Source: Enterococcus nangangensis
Lineage (GTDB): Bacteria; Bacillota; Bacilli; Lactobacillales; Enterococcaceae
Assembly (NCBI RefSeq): GCF_005405245.1
Contig: NZ_BJDR01000009.1
Location: 1-64,000 of the forward strand
DNA: 64,000 bases
Direction: 5' to 3'
Shown here: positions 1 through 7,274 of the stretch, piece after piece
Position numbering within the stretch: position 1 is the first letter of the stretch
Layout: every line of letters begins with the position of its first letter
The notes under the pieces: model-generated
Seen by the model: only the letters and a program-made list of their open reading frames with translations
Database searches by the model: none
What the model was told of the DNA's origin: nothing
Position numbers and translations under genes: made by a program

Positions 1-1
1 T

Positions 2-91
2 TTTGTGGTTAAAAACATTGTACCGTATCAGGCACTCATATGGCCTTTTCTTTTTACACAATTATATGGACTTTATCCTGATGAACTTTAA
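2..91 (+). CDS. C-terminal end of an unknown protein (5' part outside window)
   Basis: An open frame runs from the window edge to a TAA at 89-91 and encodes 29 residues rich in aromatic and hydrophobic residues (for example IWPFLFTQLYGLY). It could be the tail of a gene that begins upstream. There is too little to name a family, and a chance open frame of this length is possible. Confidence 0.3.
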   Translation, partial: FVVKNIVPYQALIWPFLFTQLYGLYPDEL

Positions 92-155
92 AAAATTATC
101 TTTCCCGATAAAATTGTAGAATCTTTATCCAAATATCACTTCAAAGGAGACGATT

Positions 156-839
156 ATGGCTAAACACAAAATCTATACCATCTATGCCGAACTAGCAGAT
201 TATGAGCCAAAGATTTGGCGGCGTTTTGAAATAAATGGGCAGAAAACCATCGCCGAGCTTGTGTACATCACCATGATTCAATTTGAAATGCAAGCTAGTC
301 ATTTGTACGAGATGACTTTGCAGCTAGCTCCTCGTTTTGGGATAGCGAATCTGCGGCAACGCTATCGTTTTTATCCTCAGATGATGCCACCAGAATATGA
401 AGAAGAGGGTGTCATGAGTTTCCCAGCAGAAGCGCACAACTTGAATAATTTTGGTGTGAACAAAGACGATAAATTAACCTTGCTTTATGATTTTGGTGAT
501 GGCTGGGAAGTTCATCTTCATGTAGAAAATGTGGAAGAAAGAGAAATTTCCCTAAAAGAAATTCCTCGCGTTATCTCCGGGGAAGGCTTTGGCATTATTG
601 AAGATTGTGGTGGTCCTGGTGGCCTAGCGCATGTGGCGGAGGTTTTTGCAGAAGGTCACGGGGATGAATATGATTACTTGTCCTCATGGTTGAGCGTTGA
701 ACAGCTCGACCTTGCACACTTTGACCGCGAAGAAATGAATATCCGCATAAAAAAACTTTTGCGCGTGTACCGGCAAAGTTATGAGGAAGGGCTAGAACCT
801 AGTCGCCAGATGCTGAAGTTCCTTTTACGGCAAGAATAA
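156..839 (+). CDS. pRiA4b ORF-3-like family protein
   Basis: This 227-residue protein matches the plasmid pRiA4b ORF-3-like family (also called IS1096 TnpR-like). The visible family hallmarks are the early IYAELADYEPKIWRRFEI strand, the YDFGDGW motif at residues 111-117 and the EDCGGPGG motif at 149-156. The biochemical role of the family is not established; members occur on chromosomes as well as mobile DNA. The ATG follows AAAGGAGA with normal spacing, and a hairpin terminator follows the stop, so it looks like a single-gene unit. No transposase or inverted repeats lie beside it, so mobility is not supported here. Function unknown. Confidence 0.8.
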   Translation: MAKHKIYTIYAELADYEPKIWRRFEINGQKTIAELVYITMIQFEMQASHLYEMTLQLAPRFGIANLRQRYRFYPQMMPPEYEEEGVMSFPAEAHNLNNFGVNKDDKLTLLYDFGDGWEVHLHVENVEEREISLKEIPRVISGEGFGIIEDCGGPGGLAHVAEVFAEGHGDEYDYLSSWLSVEQLDLAHFDREEMNIRIKKLLRVYRQSYEEGLEPSRQMLKFLLRQE

Positions 840-900
840 AAAAGTTGAAGACCCCTGTGCCATTCTTTTTCAAGCTTGGCGTAGAGGTCTTCAGCTTTTT
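840..900 (+). terminator. Rho-independent terminator after the pRiA4b ORF-3-like gene
   Basis: AAAAGTTGAAGACC (840-853) pairs with GGTCTTCAGCTTTT (886-899), with one G-T pair. The loop contains a smaller GCC/GGC stem, and the 3' side ends in a T-run. Confidence 0.8.
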
Positions 901-1012
901 AACTTTCAATTTTAATAATGACGACACCCACCTTGCCATCAGGACTATCGTAATATACATGCTGATTGACGCGCTACAGTCACACCAAACAATTGCTAGC
1001 TTATTAGTGTGA

Positions 1013-1054
1013 AAATAGCCATCGTTTCAATCCTCCTTGAAACGATGGCTATTT
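1013..1054. terminator. Perfect 18-bp inverted repeat, terminator of the minus-strand GNAT gene
   Basis: AAATAGCCATCGTTTCAA (1013-1030) is followed by a 6-nt loop and its exact complement (1037-1054). It lies just beyond the stop of the minus-strand gene starting at 1479. The T-runs on either side are short, so it may act in both directions. Confidence 0.75.
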
Positions 1055-1071
1055 CTCTGCCCAATATTTAG

Positions 1072-1479
1072 TTAATGCTCCTTAAAAAACGCCACCAGTG
1101 TTCCTTGGTCACAAGAAGTGAAGCCGAATTTTTCATAAAAGTGGCGAACATCAGGTGCTTCTTCTGTTAGTAAAACCTTTTGGCGGATGTTTGGGTGGAG
1201 CGCTAGCATTTTAGTCATTAAAGCACTGCCAACTCCTTGGTTTTGAAAGGTTGGGAGTACCAAAATATCTTGAATGTAGAGAATGGTTTCGCCATCCCCA
1301 ACTGCGCGAATCAGACCCAGCAGCTGTTTATCTTGCCAAGCGGTAATTACGGTGAGGGAATTGGCGAGGGCGCGTTTTAAACGCTTTAAATCATTGGTAT
1401 AAGCCGTCCAGCCGACGCTTGTATACAGGTCAGCGCTGTCTTTTAAAGGAACGGGTTGATTTATTTGATAGGTTATCAT
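1072..1479 (-). CDS. GNAT family N-acetyltransferase
   Basis: A 135-residue single-domain GNAT protein. The acetyl-CoA binding loop is seen as QNQGVGSAL (residues 79-87), after the strand ILYIQDILVLP. The typical C-terminal FYEKFGF element follows at about residue 114. GNAT enzymes move an acetyl group from acetyl-CoA to an amine; the substrate cannot be told from sequence. The ATG at 1479 follows GGAGGAAAAAG. It is a monocistronic minus-strand gene with its own extended -10 promoter near 1566-1571 and a strong terminator at 1013-1054. Confidence 0.85.
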   Translation of the reverse strand: MITYQINQPVPLKDSADLYTSVGWTAYTNDLKRLKRALANSLTVITAWQDKQLLGLIRAVGDGETILYIQDILVLPTFQNQGVGSALMTKMLALHPNIRQKVLLTEEAPDVRHFYEKFGFTSCDQGTLVAFFKEH

Positions 1480-1565
1480 CTTTTTCCTCCTAATTATTTT
1501 TATAAAATTAAGAGTGGTTACGTAATTTCATAATGACACAGTGCTCCTTTATATGAGATGGGTTT

Positions 1566-1574
1566 ATTATAGCA
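1566..1574 (-). promoter_or_regulatory. Extended -10 promoter for the GNAT gene at 1479
   Basis: On the minus strand TGCTATAAT is read (TATAAT at 1571-1566). There is no good -35, which fits an extended -10 promoter. The predicted leader is about 80 nt. Confidence 0.6.
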
Positions 1575-1602
1575 CTTATCGTGGACAAAACTTAACCCAA
1601 CC

Positions 1603-1640
1603 AAAAACGACTTATCTCAAAAATAGAGGTAAGTCATTTT
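1603..1640 (-). terminator. Terminator after the GNAT gene at 1646-2146
   Basis: The stem GACTTATCTC (1609-1618) pairs with GAGGTAAGTC (1626-1635) across a 7-nt loop, with flanking A and T runs on both strands. It lies just downstream of the minus-strand stop. Confidence 0.75.
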
Positions 1641-1645
1641 GCTGT

Positions 1646-2146
1646 TTATAAAGTTTTTGCTAAAACTACGGTGGACATTTTTTCTCCCAGTTGGTTCTCC
1701 CAATTGTCAGGAAGGAAGTCCACTTGCTTAAAACCGAACTTGCGATAAAGAGCCAGAGCCGGCGTGTTCACGGCGTTGACATTTAAAATAATTTGGTTCG
1801 CATCAAATTTTTCTTGTAACAGTTGGCAGCCTAAAGTTAAAGCGCTCAGCGCATAGCCTTGGCGCAGTTTAGTAGTGTCGCCAATTTTAATATCCAATTG
1901 GTAGTGCCCGTCAGCTAAGGGTTCATAACAAAATTCACCAATTGGCGTTTCCTCTTCGTCAAGAATTAAGAGAAATGCGGCATTTTTTTGCTGGTAATAA
2001 GTTAAGGATTTTTGTACTTTGGTGGCTGTTGCGCTTAGTCCACGGGGGAAGCCCACCCATTTCATAACAGTGGGGTCGTTCCACCATTGACAAATCAAAG
2101 GGGCATCCGTCATGGTAGCGGGGCGAAAAGTTACAGCGTGTTCCAT
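1646..2146 (-). CDS. GNAT family N-acetyltransferase (RimJ-like)
   Basis: A 166-residue GNAT protein of the RimJ/RimL-like type. It begins with the usual VTFRPATMTDAPLICQWW strand-helix, has the acetyl-CoA loop TTKLRQGYALSALTL at about residues 90-104, and ends with the ALYRKFGF element at about 132. The substrate is unknown. A GTG at 2152 lies directly against the AAGGAGGA ribosome site; the ATG at 2146 has the better spacing of 7 nt and is preferred. It starts about 12 nt after the stop of the helD-like gene, so the two are probably co-transcribed from the promoter near 4434. Confidence 0.83.
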   Translation of the reverse strand: MEHAVTFRPATMTDAPLICQWWNDPTVMKWVGFPRGLSATATKVQKSLTYYQQKNAAFLLILDEEETPIGEFCYEPLADGHYQLDIKIGDTTKLRQGYALSALTLGCQLLQEKFDANQIILNVNAVNTPALALYRKFGFKQVDFLPDNWENQLGEKMSTVVLAKTL

Positions 2147-2158
2147 CAGCACTCCTCC

Positions 2159-4405
2159 TTAAGCAAAAGGTAATGTATCATCGGCGACAAAAGCGGAGAC
2201 TTGGTGCATGCCGCGGGTAATCATGGTGTATAAAATCAAACGGTCGCTGGCTGTGGCAAAGTTTTCTTTAGAAATATTGTAAAGCAAGACTTCGTCAAAT
2301 TCTAATCCCTTGGCTAAGTAAGCCGGTAGAATCACTAAGTTGCGTTTGAAAAAGTCGTCTTCGTTTAAAATTAATTGGAAGTCTAGATTTGATTCTTTTA
2401 AAGCATCCCCTAGAGCTTGAGCTTCGGCGGTGGTTTTCGTCAGAATAGCTTGGCGCATAATTTGTGGGGAGCGTTCTTTTTCGAGACTAGCCACTAGGTC
2501 AGCGACTAATTGTTTTGCATCTTCCCGATAATAAATTGTTGGCGTTGTGCCGTGCCGTGGCGCATCGGTTTGCGGCGGATTTTCTAAGAAGCTTTCGGCA
2601 AAACGGGTAATTTCTTGGGTGGAACGGTAACTAGTGGTAAGTTGGTAGCGCTCCACGCGTTTGTCGGGGAAAATATCCAAGAGATGGGTCACTAATGTCG
2701 GATTGCCAAAAATTTGTTGGTTCAAATCGCCACAAAAAGTAAAGTTGGCATCCGGATGCATTTCTTTTAAAAGTTGCGCTTCTAAAGGGGTCACGTCTTG
2801 CATTTCATCCACGAAAATAAAGCGGGCTTGTTGGCTGACGTAAAAAGGTAGGAGGCGTTTTTTCATCAGGCAACAGAGCGCCGCATCTTCTTGTAAAATA
2901 ATTTTTTCCCGGAAATTTTCTTGGATGTGGAGAATTTCACCTTGCCAAGCTTCAGGCGTGACGTGATACTGTTGCAATAATTCGGCAGGGGCTTGTTGTA
3001 AGAAGTGGCGGTACTGCAAGCTAAAGGCGATAAACTCAAAGTCATCTACTACTTGTTTTAATTTTTTAAAATATTTTTTAACGATTTTTACGGAAAGTTC
3101 TTTCCGCAATTTCTTTTCGTTCACGTCGTTGTCTTCCAATTGGAAGTTTTGTTCGTAGTGTTGGGTGACTTTTTCTTGGACCCAATCTTTTACCCATTGT
3201 GCTTTTTGTTCGTCTTTCATTAAGCCGCCGAGTTTTTTGTAGAGCTTCGTTTGTAAGAGGGAAAGGCGTTGATGAATCGGCAGGGTTGGATTAGCTTCTT
3301 GGTAGTATTGGCGAATTTGCTGTTTGCTAATTTTCACTTGGCCTTTAATTTTTAAATCTCTAAAGGCAGGGCCGACACTGGTGATCTCTTTCAGATAGGT
3401 CTCTAAATTTTTCGACCAAGCTAAATCGGCTTTTAGTAAGCTACTGGCGCTGCGCCCCCCGGCTAAAAAGTTCGCTTCGGCAGCTTGCGGTTTCGTGACG
3501 ATATATTGAGGCAAAAGGTGTTGGAAGTAAGCGCCAAACGTGGTGGTAGGAATTTGATTTTCTCCTAAAGAGGGCAGAACTTCGGCGATGTATTCACTAA
3601 AAAGGTGGTTAGGCGAAAACAAGAGGACTTGTTCAGGTTTCAACCAGTTGCGATGGGTATACAAAAGATAGGCGACCCGTTGTAATAATGCAGAAGTTTT
3701 CCCACTACCAGCAATGCCTTCAATCATCATTACTTGCGAGTTGGTGTTACGAATAATGGCGTTTTGCGCTTTTTGAATGGTGGCCACGATATTTTTCATA
3801 TGGTGATTAGAATTTTCGTCTAAAATTTCCAATAAGAAATCGTCGTGAATCGTTTCTGAAGTGTCCGCCATGGAAAGAAGTTTGCCATCCGTAATTTTAA
3901 ATTGGCGTTTCAAGTTTAACGTAACAGCTAATTTTTCTCCTTGGGCCTCGTAGTAAGTGGGGCCGAGTTCGCTTTCGTAATAGAGGTTGGCAATGGGAGA
4001 GCGCCAGTCCACCACTAGCGGCTCGTCTGCATCGTCCCGTAAAGAGGCTACCCCGACGTAAAGGCGATTTTTTTCCTCTTCTTCCGTGAAATCAATGCGG
4101 GCAAAGTACGGATTTTTCGTCATAATTTTTAAGACTTGTTGACGTTTTTTTTGTGCTTCTAAAGTGTGGTAGCGCACCAGTAAGTCTACTTCATGTTGGC
4201 GGCGGTTAATGTAAGAGTCCCGGAAACTCTCATCTGAGAAGGTATTGATTTTATTTTCAGCGGCACCATTTTCTAAAGCTTCATTTTTTAAAGCTTGTTC
4301 TTGGTCCAAGGCCGCTTGGTGTAAAACGCGTTTTTCTTCAGCAATTAAAGCTAAACTCTTTTGCAGTTGTTGCTCTTCTAAGGCTCGTTGTTGCAAAGGA
4401 TTCAT
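2159..4405 (-). CDS. helD: HelD-type superfamily 1 helicase (RNA polymerase recycling factor)
   Basis: A 748-residue UvrD-like superfamily 1 ATPase of the HelD type, which in Bacillus releases stalled RNA polymerase from DNA and RNA. The N-terminal roughly 120 residues form a highly charged, probably coiled-coil arm, as in HelD. A conserved block VVDWRSPIANLYY follows. Walker A is GIAGSGKT (about 230-237) and the Walker B region is FVDEMQDVTPLEAQLL (about 540). The later TTSYRSTQEI and ITRGMHQV segments match helicase motifs IV and VI. The ATG at 4405 lies downstream of a predicted promoter; a TTG 15 nt upstream lacks a ribosome site. HelD is preferred over UvrD/PcrA because of the N-terminal arm and the DWRSP block. 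Confidence 0.82.
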   Translation of the reverse strand: MNPLQQRALEEQQLQKSLALIAEEKRVLHQAALDQEQALKNEALENGAAENKINTFSDESFRDSYINRRQHEVDLLVRYHTLEAQKKRQQVLKIMTKNPYFARIDFTEEEEKNRLYVGVASLRDDADEPLVVDWRSPIANLYYESELGPTYYEAQGEKLAVTLNLKRQFKITDGKLLSMADTSETIHDDFLLEILDENSNHHMKNIVATIQKAQNAIIRNTNSQVMMIEGIAGSGKTSALLQRVAYLLYTHRNWLKPEQVLLFSPNHLFSEYIAEVLPSLGENQIPTTTFGAYFQHLLPQYIVTKPQAAEANFLAGGRSASSLLKADLAWSKNLETYLKEITSVGPAFRDLKIKGQVKISKQQIRQYYQEANPTLPIHQRLSLLQTKLYKKLGGLMKDEQKAQWVKDWVQEKVTQHYEQNFQLEDNDVNEKKLRKELSVKIVKKYFKKLKQVVDDFEFIAFSLQYRHFLQQAPAELLQQYHVTPEAWQGEILHIQENFREKIILQEDAALCCLMKKRLLPFYVSQQARFIFVDEMQDVTPLEAQLLKEMHPDANFTFCGDLNQQIFGNPTLVTHLLDIFPDKRVERYQLTTSYRSTQEITRFAESFLENPPQTDAPRHGTTPTIYYREDAKQLVADLVASLEKERSPQIMRQAILTKTTAEAQALGDALKESNLDFQLILNEDDFFKRNLVILPAYLAKGLEFDEVLLYNISKENFATASDRLILYTMITRGMHQVSAFVADDTLPFA

Positions 4406-4433
4406 CCTTTCTTTTTCCAAAGTTCGACAAAAA

Positions 4434-4442
4434 ATTATAGCA
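4434..4442 (-). promoter_or_regulatory. Extended -10 promoter for helD-like gene
   Basis: Minus-strand TGCTATAAT (TATAAT at 4439-4434) would start transcription near 4427. That gives a leader of about 20 nt before the ATG at 4405 and argues against the longer TTG start at 4420. Confidence 0.55.
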
Positions 4443-4503
4443 CCTTTTTTGCAAAAGGGAAATAGTTTGTCCTAAATGGTAACGCTTTACTTTTGAAAGG
4501 CAA

Positions 4504-4538
4504 AAAAACTTGCCAACGACAGTCGTCAGCAAGTTTTT
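4504..4538 (-). terminator. Terminator overlapping the stop of the small membrane protein gene
   Basis: On the minus strand AAAACTTGC (4537-4529) pairs with GCAAGTTTT (4513-4505), with an inner ACGAC/GTCGT pairing, followed by a T-run. The stem overlaps the TAA at 4539-4537. Confidence 0.75.
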
Positions 4539-5019
4539 AGAAGAGCCACCAAAAAGCGGCGATGATCATCATGAAAAGCAGAATGACCAGGAGGCCACCT
4601 AACAACAATTTACGACGCTTTTTTTGTTGGCGTTGTTGTTTGCGGATAATGGGTGTTTTGGCCAGCGGCGCATTTTCAGCTGCTTCCGTTGGTGCTATAG
4701 GAGCGGGGGGTTCACCAGAACTTTTGGCCCGTTCTGCGGCTTTTTCCTGAGCCAACGCTTCTTGGGCTAAAAAATGTTGTTCTGACAACAAACGCATTTT
4801 GGCAGGCCCCGTGGCGTGTTGTAAAATTTCTTTCCGCTGATCTTTGACTTCCGGCATAAAAATAATCTCTTGGAAGGCGTCACCCCTTAATAAAAGTTTC
4901 GCTTCCTGGTCGTCAGCTAAAAGCCATAACTGTCCGTCAGGCAAACTTTTTTTATAATGAATTCCCCGTTGAAAACTCAAGGGGAGTTGACTGGAGTAAA
5001 TAATAATGCCTCGTTTCAC
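4537..5019 (-). CDS. Predicted tail-anchored membrane protein of unknown function
   Basis: About 160 residues. The N-terminal half is a compact predicted beta-rich domain (KRGIIIYSSQLPLSFQRG then DGQLWLLADD). A charged Ala/Glu-rich stretch (about 85-130) follows, then a basic KKRRKLL and one hydrophobic helix ending at WWLF. That layout suggests a cytoplasmic domain held by a C-terminal membrane anchor. The GTG at 5019 is favoured because the first GTG in the frame (5028) is part of the GAGGTG ribosome site. It is divergent from uvrB. I do not recognise the family. Confidence 0.7.
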   Translation of the reverse strand: MKRGIIIYSSQLPLSFQRGIHYKKSLPDGQLWLLADDQEAKLLLRGDAFQEIIFMPEVKDQRKEILQHATGPAKMRLLSEQHFLAQEALAQEKAAERAKSSGEPPAPIAPTEAAENAPLAKTPIIRKQQRQQKKRRKLLLGGLLVILLFMMIIAAFWWLF

Positions 5020-5090
5020 GTGTTTCACCTCAATTCCATTGTAACGTATTTTTAAAGACAGTGGAATCTTTTCCTAATGTAAATCAGTGG

Positions 5091-5104
5091 CGAAAGTATG
5101 TTCC
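5091..5104. promoter_or_regulatory. LexA (DinR)-like operator in the uvrB promoter
   Basis: CGAAAGTATGTTCC matches the Gram-positive SOS box CGAAC-N4-GTTCG at 8 of 10 fixed positions. It covers the -35 and spacer of the promoter whose -10 is at 5111-5116, a suitable place for repression. Confidence 0.7.
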
Positions 5105-5107
5105 CTA

Positions 5108-5116
5108 TGCTATACT
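5108..5116 (+). promoter_or_regulatory. Extended -10 promoter of uvrBA
   Basis: TGCTATACT with a poor -35 (TGGCGA, 17 nt upstream). The leader to the uvrB ATG is about 150 nt. Confidence 0.7.
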
Positions 5117-5153
5117 AGTTGAGGAATTTTAGGCGAACTTTCAGGCAAAGTCA

Positions 5154-5273
5154 GTGCCCACCAACAGCGGAATATCCAAAAGCAGCTGCACGCTTTCTGG
5201 TATTGCGCTAGTTAGCTTTGGGAAAAGAAAATTCGGCTCAAGGTGTCATGAAAAGAACGGGGGAAAATCATGA
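5154..5273 (+). CDS. Possible 39-residue leader ORF ending at the uvrB start
   Basis: A frame from GTG 5154 stays open for 39 codons through the whole uvrB leader and ends with a TGA that overlaps the uvrB ATG as ATGA. No convincing ribosome site precedes it, and its Ser/Lys-rich translation resembles no family I know. It may be chance; translational coupling to uvrB is only a possibility. Confidence 0.2.
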   Translation: MPTNSGISKSSCTLSGIALVSFGKRKFGSRCHEKNGGKS

Positions 5274-7264
5274 TTGAACGCGTTACAGATAACCAATTTG
5301 AAGTAGTCTCCAGTTACCAACCAGCCGGCGATCAGCCGCAAGCCATTGCGGAGCTAGTCGAAGGCATTGAAGGTGGGGAAAAAGCTCAGATTTTACTGGG
5401 CGCCACCGGGACGGGGAAAACTTTTACCATTTCGGAAGTGATTGCCAAGGTGAACAAGCCTACTTTGGTGATTGCCCACAATAAAACTTTAGCCGGTCAG
5501 CTTTACGGGGAGTTTAAAGAATTTTTTCCCCATAATGCGGTGGAATATTTTGTTTCCTATTATGATTACTACCAGCCGGAAGCTTACGTACCGTCTTCAG
5601 ATACATATATTGAAAAAGATGCCAGCATTAACGATGAAATAGATAAGCTGCGCCACTCCGCCACTAGTTCTTTACTGGAACGCAACGACGTGATTGTGGT
5701 GGCTTCGGTTTCATGTATTTTCGGTTTAGGAGATCCCAACGAGTACCAAGAACAAGTGCTCTCTTTAAGGGTGGGCATGGAAATGGAACGGAATCAATTG
5801 TTAACACAATTAGTGGAGATGCAATTTGATCGTAACGATATCGACTTTCAACGGGGCCGCTTTCGGGTGCGGGGGGATGTCGTGGAAATTTTCCCCGCTT
5901 CTCGGGATCAACACGCACTGCGGGTGGAATTTTTCGGCGATGAAATTGAAAAGATTCGCGAAGTGGACGCCTTAACCGGTGAAACCGTAGCGGAAGTGGA
6001 GCACGTGGCGATTTTCCCCGCCACCCACTTTGTCACGAATGAAGAGCATTTGGAAAAAGCGATTGCCCGTATTCAGACGGAACTCGATGAACGCTTAACA
6101 CAATTGCGAAGTGAAAATAAATTATTAGAAGCCCAACGTTTGGAACAGCGCACCAACTACGATATTGAAATGATGCGGGAGATGGGCTACACTTCCGGCA
6201 TCGAAAATTACTCTCGTCATTTAGAAGGACGGGCAGAAGGGGAACCCCCTTACACGTTACTGGACTTCTTCCCCAAAGATTTCTTGTTAGTGATTGACGA
6301 GTCCCACGTAACGATGCCCCAAGTGAGGGGGATGTATAACGGTGACCGCGCCCGGAAGCAAATGTTAGTAGATTACGGTTTCCGTCTGCCGTCCGCTTTA
6401 GATAACCGCCCTTTACGTTTAGAGGAATTTGAAAAACATGTCCACCAAATCGTTTATGTTTCCGCCACTCCTGGTCCATACGAACGGGAACAAACTGAGA
6501 CGATTGTGGAACAAATCATTCGGCCAACGGGACTTTTGGATCCCGTAGTAGAAGTGCGACCAATTATGGGGCAAATTGACGACTTAGTAGGGGAAATCAA
6601 CGAGCGGGTGGAAAAAGACGAACGGGTCTTTGTTACCACCTTAACCAAGAAGATGGCGGAAGACTTAACGGATTACTTCAAAGAGATGGGGATTAAAGTC
6701 AAGTATCTCCATAGCGACATTAAAACTTTGGAGCGGAGTGAAATTATTCGCGACTTGCGGCTGGGAGAATTCGATGTCTTAGTGGGGATTAACTTGTTGC
6801 GGGAAGGAATCGATGTGCCAGAAGTTTCTTTAGTGGCGATTTTAGATGCCGATAAGGAAGGTTTCTTACGTTCGGAACGTTCCCTAGTGCAAACCATCGG
6901 GCGGGCTGCCCGCAATGCTAACGGGAAAGTCATCATGTATGCGGATAATCTGACGGATTCCATGCGCAATGCGATGGAGGAAACTGCACGGCGGCGCACC
7001 ATCCAACAAGCTTACAACGAAGAACACGGGATTACCCCCAAAACCATTATTAAAAAGATTCGCGATGCGATTTCCTTTACCAAACAAGCGGCGGAAGAAG
7101 AGCATAGCTTGACGGTGGAACGTTTAACCGAATTAAATAAAGAAGAACGTCAAACCTTAATCATCAAATTAGAAAAAGAAATGAAAGAAGCGGCCAAAGC
7201 GCTGGACTTTGAAACGGCCGCCACGTTGCGGGATTCCATCTTAGAGTTGAAAGCACTAGATTAG
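5270..7264 (+). CDS. uvrB: UvrABC excinuclease subunit B
   Basis: A full-length 664-residue UvrB, the damage-verifying helicase-like subunit of nucleotide excision repair. Walker A is GATGTGKT (44-51). The damage-probing beta-hairpin region is [18 protein letters not shown] (about 96-113). Helicase motifs follow ([41 protein letters not shown]), and a C-terminal UVR motif (about 625-660) contacts UvrC. The ATG follows a GGGGG ribosome site. It lies 10 nt ahead of uvrA, forming the classic uvrBA operon. The LexA-like box at 5091 predicts SOS induction. Confidence 0.98.
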   Translation: MIERVTDNQFEVVSSYQPAGDQPQAIAELVEGIEGGEKAQILLGATGTGKTFTISEVIAKVNKPTLVIAHNKTLAGQLYGEFKEFFPHNAVEYFVSYYDYYQPEAYVPSSDTYIEKDASINDEIDKLRHSATSSLLERNDVIVVASVSCIFGLGDPNEYQEQVLSLRVGMEMERNQLLTQLVEMQFDRNDIDFQRGRFRVRGDVVEIFPASRDQHALRVEFFGDEIEKIREVDALTGETVAEVEHVAIFPATHFVTNEEHLEKAIARIQTELDERLTQLRSENKLLEAQRLEQRTNYDIEMMREMGYTSGIENYSRHLEGRAEGEPPYTLLDFFPKDFLLVIDESHVTMPQVRGMYNGDRARKQMLVDYGFRLPSALDNRPLRLEEFEKHVHQIVYVSATPGPYEREQTETIVEQIIRPTGLLDPVVEVRPIMGQIDDLVGEINERVEKDERVFVTTLTKKMAEDLTDYFKEMGIKVKYLHSDIKTLERSEIIRDLRLGEFDVLVGINLLREGIDVPEVSLVAILDADKEGFLRSERSLVQTIGRAARNANGKVIMYADNLTDSMRNAMEETARRRTIQQAYNEEHGITPKTIIKKIRDAISFTKQAAEEEHSLTVERLTELNKEERQTLIIKLEKEMKEAAKALDFETAATLRDSILELKALD

Positions 7265-7274
7265 GAGTGAAGTT

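Noticed and set aside
156-839. Mobile element based on the pRiA4b ORF-3/IS1096-like name
   Set aside because: No transposase, terminal inverted repeats or target duplication seen nearby.
4245-4475. Plus-strand open frame rich in Cys/Ser/Lys opposite helD
   Set aside because: A shadow of the charged coiled-coil codons of the helD-like gene.
4476-4492. cre-like sequence TGGTAACGCTTTAC
   Set aside because: Too many mismatches to the CcpA consensus, and it lies beyond a terminator, not at a promoter.
6033-6479. Long minus-strand open frame opposite uvrB
   Set aside because: It is antisense to conserved uvrB codons; no ribosome site or family resemblance.
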